A stretch of 64,000 bases of DNA from Paracoccus aminophilus JCM 7686 (GCF_000444995.1 NC_022041.1:2392001-2456000), one strand, 5' to 3'. Positions 1-9,513 are shown, counted from the stretch's first letter. Numbers and translations are program-made. Notes: a model not told the origin generated them from the sequence alone.

Positions 1-861
<861 letters not shown>

Positions 862-871
862 GATCAAGGTA

Positions 872-899
872 CTCCGCGGAACCGATAGATTTCGCGGAG
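872..899 (+). terminator. possible uvrB terminator hairpin
   Basis: Inverted repeat CTCCGCG (872-878) and CGCGGAG (893-899), extendable by two pairs with a bulged G, ten bases after the uvrB stop. It is followed by only CCTTTGGG, so there is no real U-tract. It sits between convergent uvrB and the parA-like gene and could act in either direction. Confidence 0.35.
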
Positions 900-921
900 C
901 CTTTGGGTCAGGACCTTCAGA

Positions 922-1557
922 TCAATCCCAATGCGACAGGATCTCGGTGGTCAGTGCGGCGACTTCCGCGCGCGCCGTCGCATTGCGGCCGCTCTCGCCC
1001 GCGCCAAGGCCCTGCCCCAAAGTTTCGGCATAGGCGACGCGGTTCGCGATCTGGGTCGCGGCGATGCCCGCGCCAAGCGCACCGGCTTTTTCGGCGATCT
1101 CGGCGGTCAGCCGGGTGTTCGGGCGGGTGCGATTAAGCACGATCAGCGCCTCGGACTTTTCGCGTCGCGCCAGATCGAGAACGCCCTCGGTCGCCCAAAG
1201 ATCGACATGGCTGGTCGCGACCGGCACCAGCACAAGATCGGCGACGCGCAGCGCCGGGCGCAGATCGCTGTCGATCTTGGGCGGCGTGTCGATGATGACG
1301 AAATCGAAGCGTTTCTTCAGCTTCTCGGATTCGTAGCTCGCCCCCCAAGCCGAGGAGGTCGAGAACTCCAGCCCGTCCTGCTCGCCGATGCGGTCGAGCC
1401 GTTCGAGAAACCAGCGCCCGAGGCTGCCCTGCGGATCGGTGTCGATCAGCGCGACGCTATGGCCGCGCCTCAGAAGATCCGCCGCGAGATTGACGGCAAG
1501 CGTGGTCTTGCCGGACCCGCCCTTTTGCTGCGCCACGGTAATGATACGTCCCGCCAT
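922..1557 (-). CDS. orphan ParA/MinD-type P-loop ATPase
   Basis: 211-residue ParA-family ATPase. A deviant Walker A motif with the signature lysine is at residues 11-18 (KGGSGKTT), followed by ALIDTDPQGS (switch region) and FVIIDTPP (Walker B). Such proteins dimerise with ATP and position plasmids, chromosomes or protein clusters on the nucleoid. No parB-like gene or parS-like repeat cluster is visible beside it, so it is not a standard partition pair. At 211 residues it is compact, without the N-terminal HTH of long plasmid ParAs. It stands alone between convergent uvrB and a divergently regulated ABM gene. The cargo cannot be told from sequence; a role in positioning a protein cluster is only a guess. 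Confidence 0.85.
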   Translation of the reverse strand: MAGRIITVAQQKGGSGKTTLAVNLAADLLRRGHSVALIDTDPQGSLGRWFLERLDRIGEQDGLEFSTSSAWGASYESEKLKKRFDFVIIDTPPKIDSDLRPALRVADLVLVPVATSHVDLWATEGVLDLARREKSEALIVLNRTRPNTRLTAEIAEKAGALGAGIAATQIANRVAYAETLGQGLGAGESGRNATARAEVAALTTEILSHWD

Positions 1558-1658
1558 CCTGCCTCCGCCATCAAGCCCGAGCGCCTCGGCCCGAGCGCGA
1601 GTCTAGAGGCCCCCTGTCGGCGATGCACGTCTTTTTCGCAGGTGCAGCATTGAAAGCA

Positions 1659-1976
1659 TCAATAGGTCGAGATCACCTCATACATGACCGGCTCGAAGCT
1701 GCGGCACATGCCGTTGATCTGACGATTGCGCTCGCGCATTTCGGGGGTGCGCAACATCGCCTGATAATCGCCGCGCGCCTGCCATTGCGAATAGCTGGCG
1801 ATCCGGGTCTGGGCGTCGTTCAGATGAAGCGCGCCGGAAATATAGCCCGGCTGGCGGCTGATGACGCCGTCATAGGCGGCTTGCAGGGCTTCCAGAACGT
1901 CATGCGCGGTGCCCGGCGTCACATCGAAGGTGCAGATGACAGTCTGGCCGCTGAAGCCGGTGGTGATCTCGGTCAT
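1659..1976 (-). CDS. antibiotic biosynthesis monooxygenase (ABM)-domain protein
   Basis: 105-residue protein with the small ferredoxin-like ABM fold, judged from VICTFDVTPGTAHDVLEAL, a central PGYISGALHLN segment and SYSQWQARGDYQAML. ABM proteins are dimeric; known members include monooxygenases that oxidise quinols or aromatics and heme-degrading enzymes, but many are uncharacterised. The start at 1976 is chosen because GGAGAG lies seven bases upstream and homology begins there; an upstream in-frame start would add 49 residues rich in Cys and Arg that resemble no known domain. It is transcribed away from the dipeptidase gene from a shared intergenic region. The exact substrate is unknown. 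Confidence 0.75.
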   Translation of the reverse strand: MTEITTGFSGQTVICTFDVTPGTAHDVLEALQAAYDGVISRQPGYISGALHLNDAQTRIASYSQWQARGDYQAMLRTPEMRERNRQINGMCRSFEPVMYEVISTY

Positions 1977-2145
1977 GGCTCGCTCTCCTTGGCTGGCTCT
2001 TCTTGGCTGGCCCCCTGATCTTACGTCCGTTTTGCCCGCCCACAAAGCGCCTTGATCGCGCGGCAGAGCACATCCCCCGCACACCATTGCGAGTGCCGGG
2101 CATTCGGCGCATGTTCCCGCCAATCCACCTTAAAGGAGCAGGACC

Positions 2146-3198
2146 ATGATCCCGGTTTTCGACGGGCATAACGATTTTCTCCAGCGCATGGTCGAAGCAG
2201 GCCCGGCGCGCGACGCGCTGTGGCTCTCGGGCGATGGCACCGGCCATCTCGACCTGCCGCGCGCCCGCGCAGGCGGTTTTGCTGGCGGCTTTTTCGCGAT
2301 CTGGACCCCTTCGCCCGAGGAAGGCCCGAATGACGATATCGCGGTCCAGCTGATGGAGAACCCACCCTTCGCCATGGATCTGCCGGCCGAAGTGCCCGCC
2401 GCCCACGCCCTGCCCCATGCTTTGGCGCAGGCCGCCAATCTGCTGGCGATGGAGCGCAGCGGCACGGTCGAGATCTGCCACAGCGCCGCTGCCATCCGCC
2501 GCGCCATCGCCGAAGGTCGCATTGCCGCGATCATGCATATCGAAGGCGCCGAGCCGGTTGCCGATCTCGATATGCTTCATGTCTGGCACCGGCTTGGCCT
2601 GCGCTCGATCGGACCGGTCTGGTCGCGCCCGACGCGCTATGGCCATGGCGTGCCCTTCGCCTTCCCCTCTTCGCCCGATACCGGAGACGGGCTGACCGAA
2701 GCGGGCAAGGGGCTGGTGCGCGAGTGCAATCAGCTGAAAATCATGCTCGATCTGTCGCATCTGAACGAAAAGGGCTTCAACGACGTCGCGCGGCTCTCTG
2801 ATGCGCCCTTGGTCGCGAGCCATTCCTGCGCCCATGCGATCTCGCCCAGCTCGCGCAATCTGACCGATCGTCAGCTCAAGGTCATGGCCGAAAGCAAGGG
2901 GCTGGTCGGGCTGAACTATGCGACCGGCTTCCTGCGGCCGGACGGCAAACGCCTGACCTTCGCGGGCTTCGAGATCATGCTAAGCCATCTCGACCACCTG
3001 CTCGCGATCCTGGGCGAAGACGGGGTCGCGCTTGGCTCTGACTTCGACGGGGCGCTGATGCCGCAGGATCTGGCCGATGTCGGGGCGCAGCAAAATCTCG
3101 TCGATGCTATGCTGCAGCATGGCTATGGGCAGGAGCTGACAGAGAAGATCGCGTGGAAGAACTGGGTCGGTCTGCTTGAGCGGACCTGGGGCGCCTGA
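2146..3198 (+). CDS. membrane dipeptidase (renal dipeptidase family, peptidase M19)
   Basis: 350-residue M19 metallopeptidase. The N-terminal FDGHNDFLQR carries the first zinc-binding HxD pair (residues 8-10). An EGAEP motif near residue 130 supplies the bridging glutamate, VASHSCAHAISPSSRNLTD near 222 has the remaining histidines and the substrate-contacting arginine, and LGSDFDG near 298 has the conserved aspartate. Family members hydrolyse dipeptides with broad stereochemistry, some also beta-lactams; bacterial ones are often cytoplasmic, and no signal peptide is seen here. AAAGGAGC lies about eight bases before the ATG. The gene is monocistronic. Dipeptide importers lie 12-24 kb away but are not linked. 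Confidence 0.9.
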   Translation: MIPVFDGHNDFLQRMVEAGPARDALWLSGDGTGHLDLPRARAGGFAGGFFAIWTPSPEEGPNDDIAVQLMENPPFAMDLPAEVPAAHALPHALAQAANLLAMERSGTVEICHSAAAIRRAIAEGRIAAIMHIEGAEPVADLDMLHVWHRLGLRSIGPVWSRPTRYGHGVPFAFPSSPDTGDGLTEAGKGLVRECNQLKIMLDLSHLNEKGFNDVARLSDAPLVASHSCAHAISPSSRNLTDRQLKVMAESKGLVGLNYATGFLRPDGKRLTFAGFEIMLSHLDHLLAILGEDGVALGSDFDGALMPQDLADVGAQQNLVDAMLQHGYGQELTEKIAWKNWVGLLERTWGA

Positions 3199-3567
3199 GG
3201 CAGAATGTGAGAGCGGCGACGCGGCAGAATTATTAACCGGTCACCTGCTAAAGATTGGCTTGCATTGGCGCCGCTCTCTCCGCAGCAGTAATCACATTGT
3301 CCAAGGCAATTAAATGAAATCATTTCAAAAGTTGTCATTTTTTTTGATGTGCAACTTTCGCGAGACAGCCGACTGTCACAAAAGGCCACCCACCGGTCGG
3401 TTTAGTTTAAAAAATCAACGTTTCCTTATAGATGAGTAACAATTCTCTAGCAGAATCTCAGCCCTTGGTCGGAAATATCCGCTGATTGTTCTAGCCGAAT
3501 ATTCTCCCGTTATACGGGAAATCGGCAAGAATGCTAAAATGCTTAACATTGCTGCCGACCCGAAACA
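3199..3567. other. AT-rich non-coding gap with two dyads
   Basis: About 370 bases without a credible gene between convergent-ended transcription units; it is visibly more AT-rich than its surroundings (for example around 3310-3360 and 3400-3460). Two perfect inverted repeats stand out: TGAAAT-C-ATTTCA at 3315-3327 and TCCCGT-TAT-ACGGGA at 3505-3519. Neither has a following T-run on the plus strand. They may be protein-binding sites or a weak terminator for the MFS gene reading in from the right. A small minus-strand open frame across 3123-3389 is mostly antisense to the dipeptidase and is not called. Confidence 0.5.
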
Positions 3568-4737
3568 TCAGCCCTGTTCGGTCTCCCGGGGCGACAGAAG
3601 CAGGAAGATCGAACTGACCAGAATCAGTCCGCCAGCGATCGCGGGAATCGGTGCGAAGCCGCTTTGGCGGAAAACGAAGGACATCAGATAGGGGCCAAGG
3701 AAGACTGCCAGATAGGTCACGGTGCTGTGCAGCCCCATCACCGCGCCGCCTGCTGCAGGTGCAGCACGATTAAGCAAGACGATGATCGCGTTCAGGCCGA
3801 ACTGGTTCAGAAAGCCCCAGACCCCGACCGACAGCGCCATTACCAGCCCATGTCCAAGGCTGAAGCTCATCGCGACATAGTTCAGCGCGATGCAGAGCAA
3901 GAGCACGATCATCGCGCGCCGCGCGCGCACCGATCCCAGCTTGCCGATGAGCGCACCACTGAGGCCAAAGCCGATGCCATAATACATGACGTAAAGCCCG
4001 GCGGTCGCAGCGCCTCCGCCGAAGGCCGCGCGGATACCCTCGCCGAAATAGGAAAAGCTGCCGTAAAAGGCGGTCATGAAGAGCAGGCAGACAAAGAGGA
4101 TGCGCTTGACGCCGGGCAGGCGCAAAGCCTGAAGCGGGTTGAGGCGCGGCCCTGCCTCGAGGCCCTCTGCCGCAGGTCTTGCGAGCGCGGGCATCCGCAG
4201 CGCAAAGCCCAAAGCCACGGCCAAGGACAGCGCCGCCAAAAGGCCGTAGATCGCGCGCCAGCCGAAATGGGCGGTGATAAAGGCCGACAGCGGCACCGCC
4301 GCGACCAGAGACACCGCCCAGCCGGTGAGCACTTTGCCAAGCTGCGCGGTCTCTTGCCCCGGCGCCGCCGTGCGGGTCGCGGTCGAATAGGTCGCGGGCA
4401 GCATGACCCCGACCGCAAGCCCCGCCAGAAGCTGCGAGGCGGCAAGCACCTGCCAGCTCTGGCTGGCCGCGCCGATGATCTGCGCGACGGCCACGAGCAG
4501 CGCGCCAAGGCTCAGGACCCGGCGCGGCCCCCAGCGATCAACCATGCCGGCAAAGCTGAAGGCGGAAAAGGCGGTGGCGACCCCGAAGGCCGAGATTGCG
4601 CGGGCGACGCGCGTCGGATCGGTGTCGAGATCGCGGGCGACATCGCCGAGGATCGGGCTGAGCACGAAGGCATTGGCCCCAACAAGGATGACCCCCGCGA
4701 CGAGAAGCAGAAGGGAAAGGCGGCTGAGATTTTGCAT
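3568..4737 (-). CDS. MFS transporter, drug/metabolite efflux type
   Basis: 389-residue major facilitator superfamily protein with about 12 hydrophobic segments. The loop between helices 2 and 3 carries a motif-A-like MVDRWGPRRVL, typical of proton-driven exporters of the AraJ/YdhP kind. The start at 4737 (MQNLSRLSLLLL) puts the first membrane segment right at the N-terminus as usual; the longer upstream frame is Arg/Pro-rich and non-homologous. It lies 79 bases downstream of the lysR gene on the same strand, so the two are probably co-transcribed and the exporter may serve the same quinone/aromatic stress response as the neighbouring enzymes. Substrate is inferred from context only. Confidence 0.85.
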   Translation of the reverse strand: MQNLSRLSLLLLVAGVILVGANAFVLSPILGDVARDLDTDPTRVARAISAFGVATAFSAFSFAGMVDRWGPRRVLSLGALLVAVAQIIGAASQSWQVLAASQLLAGLAVGVMLPATYSTATRTAAPGQETAQLGKVLTGWAVSLVAAVPLSAFITAHFGWRAIYGLLAALSLAVALGFALRMPALARPAAEGLEAGPRLNPLQALRLPGVKRILFVCLLFMTAFYGSFSYFGEGIRAAFGGGAATAGLYVMYYGIGFGLSGALIGKLGSVRARRAMIVLLLCIALNYVAMSFSLGHGLVMALSVGVWGFLNQFGLNAIIVLLNRAAPAAGGAVMGLHSTVTYLAVFLGPYLMSFVFRQSGFAPIPAIAGGLILVSSIFLLLSPRETEQG

Positions 4738-4816
4738 GATGGGATTTTCAAAGGCAGTCTTTTGCCTCGGATGAACGCCCAAAATCCGCGATTTGCAAGA
4801 GCCCGCTTGCGCGGCG

Positions 4817-5749
4817 TCAGTCCTCGCGCTCGGGGCACAGCGCCCAAGGCGGGCCGTCATGCAAAGCGGCGGCGATGAAGTCGATGAAGGCGCGCAGCTT
4901 GGCGGGCATCGGCTCGACCGGCGGCCAGACGAGCGAAATCGGCACGCGCCGCGGCGCATAGCCGGGCAGGATGCGTACCAGCCGCCCCTTGGCGATCTCA
5001 GGCGAGACGATGAAGCCCGGCAGCATCCCAAGCCCAAGCCCGGCAATGACGAAATCGCGGATCGCCTCGCCATTGTTCATCGAGAGCCGGCTTTTCACCG
5101 GCGCCGAGACCGCGCGGCCATTGCAGTGAAACTCCCAAAGCCGGGTGTCCGAGCGGTGGCTGTAGCTGATCACCGGATGCTGGCTGAGTTCCTGCAGATC
5201 GCGCGGTGCGCCATGGGTGGCGATGTAATCGGGGCTCGCGCAGGGGATCTGCTGATCCTCGCATAGCTTGCGCGCCTTAAGCGCGGTATCGCGCAGCTCG
5301 CCCACGCGCAGCGCGACATCGAAGCCCTCGCTCAGCAGATCGCGGGCGCGGTCGTCGTAATCGAGCCGGATTTCCAGCTCGGGATGGAGCGCCGCGAATT
5401 CGGCGATCAGCGGGCTCAGATAGATCGTGCCAAAGCTCATCGGCGCGGAAATCGTCAGCCGACCCCGCAGGACGCTGACCCCGTCCATGCCCCAGGCGGC
5501 GCTTTCCGCCGCAGCCGAAAGCTCGGTCAGCGCGGGCCGCAGCCGTTCGGCCAGACGCAACGCCGCCTCGGTCGGGGTGATGCGCCCGGCATTGCGGCGA
5601 AACAAGGCCGCGCCGAGCGTGGTCTCGAAATCCGAAATGCGTTTGCTGACCACCGATTTCGAGAGGTTGAGCCGGTCCGAGGCGGCGGTGACGGTGCCAA
5701 GCTCCATCACCGTCAGGAAGGTTTCCATCTCATCAAGGGAATAGCGCAT
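4817..5749 (-). CDS. LysR-type transcriptional regulator, probable quinone/electrophile sensor
   Basis: 310-residue LysR regulator. The N-terminal winged helix-turn-helix is residues 1-60 (FLTVMELGTVTAASDRLNLS, then SVVSKRISDFE and LFRRNAGRITPTEAA). The periplasmic-binding-like effector domain starts near residue 90 (LRGRLTISAPMSFG, SEGFDVALRVGEL, GLGLGMLPGF). It is divergent from a VOC dioxygenase gene, with a TTCG-N7-CGAA dyad between them (5775-5793) that fits the T-N11-A rule for LysR boxes; a near-identical dyad lies before the hydroquinone reductase operon. In E. coli a LysR protein (YhaJ) is reported to govern quinone-responsive yqjF, next to yqjG, which is an analogy rather than proof here. 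The start at 5749 gives the canonical HTH position. Confidence 0.9.
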   Translation of the reverse strand: MRYSLDEMETFLTVMELGTVTAASDRLNLSKSVVSKRISDFETTLGAALFRRNAGRITPTEAALRLAERLRPALTELSAAAESAAWGMDGVSVLRGRLTISAPMSFGTIYLSPLIAEFAALHPELEIRLDYDDRARDLLSEGFDVALRVGELRDTALKARKLCEDQQIPCASPDYIATHGAPRDLQELSQHPVISYSHRSDTRLWEFHCNGRAVSAPVKSRLSMNNGEAIRDFVIAGLGLGMLPGFIVSPEIAKGRLVRILPGYAPRRVPISLVWPPVEPMPAKLRAFIDFIAAALHDGPPWALCPERED

Positions 5750-5774
5750 GGCGCCATCATAGCGCGGGCGCAGC

Positions 5775-5793
5775 CGTTCGCAATTCCCGAACG
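5775..5793. promoter_or_regulatory. probable LysR operator, copy 1
   Basis: Perfect inverted repeat CGTTCG (5775-5780), N7, CGAACG (5788-5793) in the lysR/VOC divergent promoter region. T at 5778 and A at 5790 satisfy T-N11-A. It lies 25 bases upstream of the lysR start and 76 bases upstream of the VOC start. The same element recurs at 9495-9513 with one base changed. Confidence 0.6.
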
Positions 5794-5869
5794 CCGGTTT
5801 TGATCGCATCGCCGTGGCGGCAGCGCGCGGAAGGGCCATATCAACACCAACAAGATGCAGGAGAACGCC

Positions 5870-6811
5870 ATGCAACTCACCGGAATTCACCACCTCACCG
5901 CGATCACCGCCGATGCCCGCGCCAACAAGCGCTTTTATACCGAGACGCTCGGGCTGCGGCTGGTCAAGAAAACCGTCAACCAGGACGACACCAGCGCCTA
6001 TCACCTCTTTTACGCCGATGGGCTGGCCACACCGGGCACCGATCTGACCTTCTTTGACTGGCCGGTCGCCCGCGAGCGGCGTGGCACCCGTTCGATCAGC
6101 CGCACCGGGCTGCGCGTGGACGAAAACAGCTTTGATTTCTGGGCGGATCGTCTGCGCACAGCCGGGCTCACGACCGAAGGGCCGGTCACGCTGGATGCCC
6201 GCGCCAGCCTCGATTTCGAGGACCCCGAGGGCCAGCGCTTCCGCCTGATCGCCGATCAACCCGGCCCCGCCCATCCCTGGGAGAAAAGCCCGGTTGACGC
6301 CGCGCATCAGATCCGTGGTCTCGGCCCGATCACCATCTCGGTGCCGGAACTTGCGCCGACCGATCTCGTGCTTCGGGAGGTCCTGAACATGCATGCGGCC
6401 CGTGATTACTCCAGCCCCGACGGCGAGGGTCGGGTCCATGTCTATGAGATGGGCGAGGCCGGTCCCGCAGCCGAGCTGCACGTCGCGGTCCAGCCCGGCC
6501 TGCCGGTGGCGCGTCAGGGCGCGGGCGCGGTCCATCACGTCGCTTTCCGCACCCCGGATGTCGCGGCGATCCATGACTGGGCCCGCCGTTTGACGGAACT
6601 GGGCATCCCCTCTTCGGGCGAGGTCGAGCGCTATTACTTCCGCTCGCTCTACTTCCGCGAGCCGGGTGGCAACCTCTTCGAGATCGCGACCGACGGTCCC
6701 GGTTTTGCGGTGGACGAGCCCTTGGCCACGCTTGGCGAAAGCCTGTCGCTGCCGCCCTTCCTTGAATCGCGGCGCGCGACGATCGAGGCCAAGCTGAAGC
6801 CGCTCGATTAA
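5870..6811 (+). CDS. two-domain VOC-family ring-cleaving dioxygenase (MhqO/MhqA-like)
   Basis: 313-residue protein made of two vicinal-oxygen-chelate modules. The N-terminal module has GIHHLTAIT (metal His near residue 7); the C-terminal one has [11 protein letters not shown] (His near 221) and [12 protein letters not shown] (Glu near 269). This His-His-Glu arrangement fits the Bacillus MhqO/MhqA group of hydroquinone-responsive dioxygenases. These are thought to open the ring of hydroquinones or catechols, giving protection from quinone toxicity. The start at 5870 is chosen because GCAGGAGAA lies seven bases upstream; an ATG at 5855 overlaps that Shine-Dalgarno sequence. It is divergent from lysR and probably its target. 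The enzymatic assignment is by family; the true substrate is unknown. Confidence 0.85.
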   Translation: MQLTGIHHLTAITADARANKRFYTETLGLRLVKKTVNQDDTSAYHLFYADGLATPGTDLTFFDWPVARERRGTRSISRTGLRVDENSFDFWADRLRTAGLTTEGPVTLDARASLDFEDPEGQRFRLIADQPGPAHPWEKSPVDAAHQIRGLGPITISVPELAPTDLVLREVLNMHAARDYSSPDGEGRVHVYEMGEAGPAAELHVAVQPGLPVARQGAGAVHHVAFRTPDVAAIHDWARRLTELGIPSSGEVERYYFRSLYFREPGGNLFEIATDGPGFAVDEPLATLGESLSLPPFLESRRATIEAKLKPLD

Positions 6812-6831
6812 GCGACTGCCAACCGATCACG

Positions 6832-6860
6832 AAAAGGCCCGGTCAATCGCCGGGCCTTTT
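6832..6860. terminator. bidirectional rho-independent terminator
   Basis: Perfect 11-bp stem AAAAGGCCCGG (6832-6842), 7-base loop, CCGGGCCTTTT (6850-6860), followed by CTTTAT. Its A-run and T-run let it terminate both the VOC gene reading right and the convergent fusion gene reading left, whose stop is at 6866. Confidence 0.9.
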
Positions 6861-6865
6861 CTTTA

Positions 6866-8422
6866 TCAGCTGAAGACCAGCGGCGCTTCGACTTCAGGTG
6901 GGTGCCGCTCAAGCCAGTCTCGCGCATGCTGCTCGTCCAGCGCGCCAAGGCCGTGACCGGTCGCGAGGTTTTCCGCCTCAAGCGCCGCGCCCGAGGCGGT
7001 CAGCCAATCGGCAAGCCGGGGCGCACCCTCGCTGAAAGCATCCTCGGTTCCGGTCAGCATCAGCACCTCGGCTCCCGCCAAAGAAACCTCGGGCAGATCG
7101 TCGAGCGGCGCGATGCTGCGCATCAGGATCGCGCGCCGGATCAAGCCGGGATGCAGCGCCATGACCGCATTGGCGAAATTCGCGCCATTCGAATAGCCAA
7201 GCACGGTGAGCTGGCTCAGATCGATCCCATAAGACCGGGCCGCCCCCTCCAGAAAAGCTGCGAAAGCCTCGGCCTCGGCGCGGATATCGTCCTGATCGTA
7301 GCCGCCCGTATCAAGGCGGCGGAACCAGCGCGGATGGCCCTCTTCGACCGAGCGCCCGCGCAGACCCAAAAGCGTCGCATGGGGCGCGATGCGATGGGCC
7401 ATCGCCAGAAGATCGGTCTCATTGCCACCGCTGCCGTGCAACAAAAGCAGGACCGAGCCATCCGGTGCCTCGGGCTCGTAGAACCGGTGCACGAATGGCA
7501 GATCACGCGCAGGCCGGCGCGGCGCGCCCGGTCGGGCGAATTGCGGCATGAGGACGCGCAGATCGGCCTCACGCTTCCAGCTGTCGGGCGGCAGGAACAG
7601 GGTCTCGCCCAGATGCTCGGCCGCTTCGTCCACGGTGAAACCCGGCCCATCGGTCGCATATTCGATCAGCGTGCCGCCGGGCTCGCGCACATAGAGCGAG
7701 AGGAAATATTTGCGATCATGGACCGGGGTGACGGTCGGGTGGTTCTTGAAGGAGAGCCGCATCTGCCGCACCGCCTCGACATCCGGGGCGCGGAAGGCGA
7801 CGTGATCGAAAATCCCGGTGCCGGGGATCGAGGGAAAGTAGCCCTTCACATTGCGGATATCGAGCACATCGCTGTCCGAGACCAGACGCCGGGTATTGCC
7901 CTCGCTGTTTTGCGGCGCATAGCCAAAGCGCGCGGCGAATTCCGCGGTTTCCTCGGGGGTTTCGGTCAGGATCGTCACCGCCCGCACCCGCGTCGGCGCG
8001 ATCGGATCGGGCAGAGGCGCCGCGGCAGGCAGATCGACGCCCACCAGCTTGACGATCACCCCATCGGGGTCGTGAAGACGCAGCACGGTCTCGCCGAATT
8101 CATGGCTCGGGCCTTCGACCGGGACATGGGCGCTCATCGCGCGGGTGAGCCAGGTGCCGATGCTGTCGGCGGGCACGGCCAGCGCGATCTCGCCGACCTG
8201 ACCATGGCCAGTCCGCCCGGGCGCGCCGTCCTCCCAGACCAGAAAGGTCACGAGAGAGCCCGGGCTGCCCAGCTGGTCGCCATAGAAGAGATGCAATTGC
8301 TCGGCATCTTCATAACCGCCGGTCTGCTTGACCAGCCGCAGGCCCAAAAAGCCCGCATAGAAATCGACATTGGCCTGAACCTTGCGGGTGATCAGGGTCA
8401 CATGATGGATGCCGGTGGTCAT
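6866..8422 (-). CDS. fused VOC dioxygenase (MhqO-like) and alpha/beta-hydrolase esterase (MhqD-like)
   Basis: 518-residue natural fusion. Residues 1 to about 295 repeat the two-module VOC dioxygenase: GIHHVTLIT near residue 5, FDHVAFRAPD near 206 and TLIEYATDGPGF near 255 keep the His-His-Glu metal set. From about residue 315 comes a carboxylesterase/phospholipase-type hydrolase: LLLLHGSGGNETDLL near 325 (oxyanion loop), GYSNGAN near 410 (serine nucleophile), TGTEDAF near 460 (Asp) and GHGL near 495 (His). In Bacillus, mhqO and mhqD are separate neighbours in a quinone-response operon, so one chain here joins both activities. The start overlaps the stop of the hydroquinone reductase by four bases (ATGA), indicating translational coupling. 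The open frame is continuous with no sign of frameshift. Confidence 0.88.
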   Translation of the reverse strand: MTTGIHHVTLITRKVQANVDFYAGFLGLRLVKQTGGYEDAEQLHLFYGDQLGSPGSLVTFLVWEDGAPGRTGHGQVGEIALAVPADSIGTWLTRAMSAHVPVEGPSHEFGETVLRLHDPDGVIVKLVGVDLPAAAPLPDPIAPTRVRAVTILTETPEETAEFAARFGYAPQNSEGNTRRLVSDSDVLDIRNVKGYFPSIPGTGIFDHVAFRAPDVEAVRQMRLSFKNHPTVTPVHDRKYFLSLYVREPGGTLIEYATDGPGFTVDEAAEHLGETLFLPPDSWKREADLRVLMPQFARPGAPRRPARDLPFVHRFYEPEAPDGSVLLLLHGSGGNETDLLAMAHRIAPHATLLGLRGRSVEEGHPRWFRRLDTGGYDQDDIRAEAEAFAAFLEGAARSYGIDLSQLTVLGYSNGANFANAVMALHPGLIRRAILMRSIAPLDDLPEVSLAGAEVLMLTGTEDAFSEGAPRLADWLTASGAALEAENLATGHGLGALDEQHARDWLERHPPEVEAPLVFS

Positions 8423-9411
8423 TGTGCTTTGCCTAGCTGTTCGCGGTTCGGGGCGGCGTTCCAGTCAAGGACCGGGCCGGTCGGCACGATGCCGCTGGGA
8501 TTGATCGTCGGGTGGCTGCGGTAATAATGGTGGGTGATATGGCCGAAATCCACGGTCTCGGCGATGCCCGGCCATTGGTAAAGCGCGCGCGCCCATGCCC
8601 AGAGATTGGGATAATCGCGGATTTGATAGCGGTTGCATTTGAAATGGGTGTGATAGACCGCATCATAGCGCAGGATCGTGGTGAAGAGGCGCCAATCGGC
8701 CTCGCTCACCTGGTCTCCCGCCAGATAGAGCTTGCGCGACAGGATGTTCTCGATCCAGTCGAGGCTGTCGTAAAGCGGCGCGATCGCCTCGTCATAGGCG
8801 GTCTGGCTGGTCGCGAAACCGGCCTTGTAGACGCCATTGTTCACGGTCTCGTAGATGCGGGCATTCAGCGCGTCGATCTCGGGGCGCAGGGCTCTGGGAT
8901 AGAAATCCGCGCGATTGCCAGTCAGCCCGTCGAAGGCCGAATTGAACATGCGGATGATCTCGGCGGATTCGTTTGAGACAATGGTCTCGCGTGCCTTGTC
9001 CCACAGGACCGGCACCGTGACCCGGCCCGAGGCGCGGGGATCGGCGCGCAGATAGAGGTCGCGCAGATAGGGCAGTCCGTAAAGCCCGTCTCCGGTCGCG
9101 CCGGGAAAGCCGGTGGCAAAGCTCCAGCCGTTTTCCAGCATGATCGGATCGACTACCGAGACCGAGATATGCGGCGCCAGCCCCTTGAGCGCGCGAAAGA
9201 TCAGCGTGCGATGAGCCCAGGGACAGGCGAGGCTGACATAGAGATGATAGCGCCCGCTTTCGGCGGCAAAGCCGCCCTGCCCGCTTGGCCCGGCGCTGCC
9301 ATCGGGCGTGACCCAGTTGCGCCAAGCCGTGACCGAGCGCTCGAACCGGCCGCCGCTCGCCTTGGTGTCATACCATTTGTCCTGCCATTGGCCGTCGACA
9401 AGAAGCCCCAT
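8419..9411 (-). CDS. yqjG: glutathionyl-hydroquinone reductase (YqjG/PcpF/Xi-class GST)
   Basis: 330-residue Xi-class glutathione transferase-like enzyme. It reduces glutathionyl-hydroquinones to hydroquinones and recycles quinones trapped by glutathione. The catalytic cysteine is seen at residue 63 in SLACPWAHR, the family hallmark; other conserved stretches are SNESAEIIRMFN and the Xi-type C-terminal TTILRYDAVYHTHFKCN. The start at 9411 (MGLLVDGQW) has AGGAGAGGAAAG just upstream. The gene is first in a two-gene operon with the VOC-esterase fusion, and a TTCG-N7-CGAA dyad lies 84 bases upstream. The family length of about 320-330 residues fits well. This gene is the strongest anchor for reading the whole cluster as quinone detoxification. 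Confidence 0.93.
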   Translation of the reverse strand: MGLLVDGQWQDKWYDTKASGGRFERSVTAWRNWVTPDGSAGPSGQGGFAAESGRYHLYVSLACPWAHRTLIFRALKGLAPHISVSVVDPIMLENGWSFATGFPGATGDGLYGLPYLRDLYLRADPRASGRVTVPVLWDKARETIVSNESAEIIRMFNSAFDGLTGNRADFYPRALRPEIDALNARIYETVNNGVYKAGFATSQTAYDEAIAPLYDSLDWIENILSRKLYLAGDQVSEADWRLFTTILRYDAVYHTHFKCNRYQIRDYPNLWAWARALYQWPGIAETVDFGHITHHYYRSHPTINPSGIVPTGPVLDWNAAPNREQLGKAQ

Positions 9412-9494
9412 CTTTCCTCTCCTCTGGCCGGAATGGCTCTCGCCCAATCTAGTCGGCCTTTCCGACCGGTCCAAGGCTGCGGCGACAAATGCGG

Positions 9495-9513
9495 CGTTCG
9501 CACGCGGCGAACA
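9495..9513. promoter_or_regulatory. probable LysR operator, copy 2
   Basis: CGTTCG (9495-9500), N7, CGAACA (9508-9513), matching the dyad at 5775-5793 in both arms (one outer base differs) and in the 7-base spacing, while the spacer sequence is different. It lies almost centrally between the divergent yqjG and VOC/PhnB-like genes, 83-85 bases from each start, as expected for a shared activator site. Confidence 0.6.

Noticed and set aside
3123..3389. Small 88-codon minus-strand open frame at the AT-rich gap.
   Set aside because: Most of it is antisense to the dipeptidase end; no ribosome site or recognisable product.
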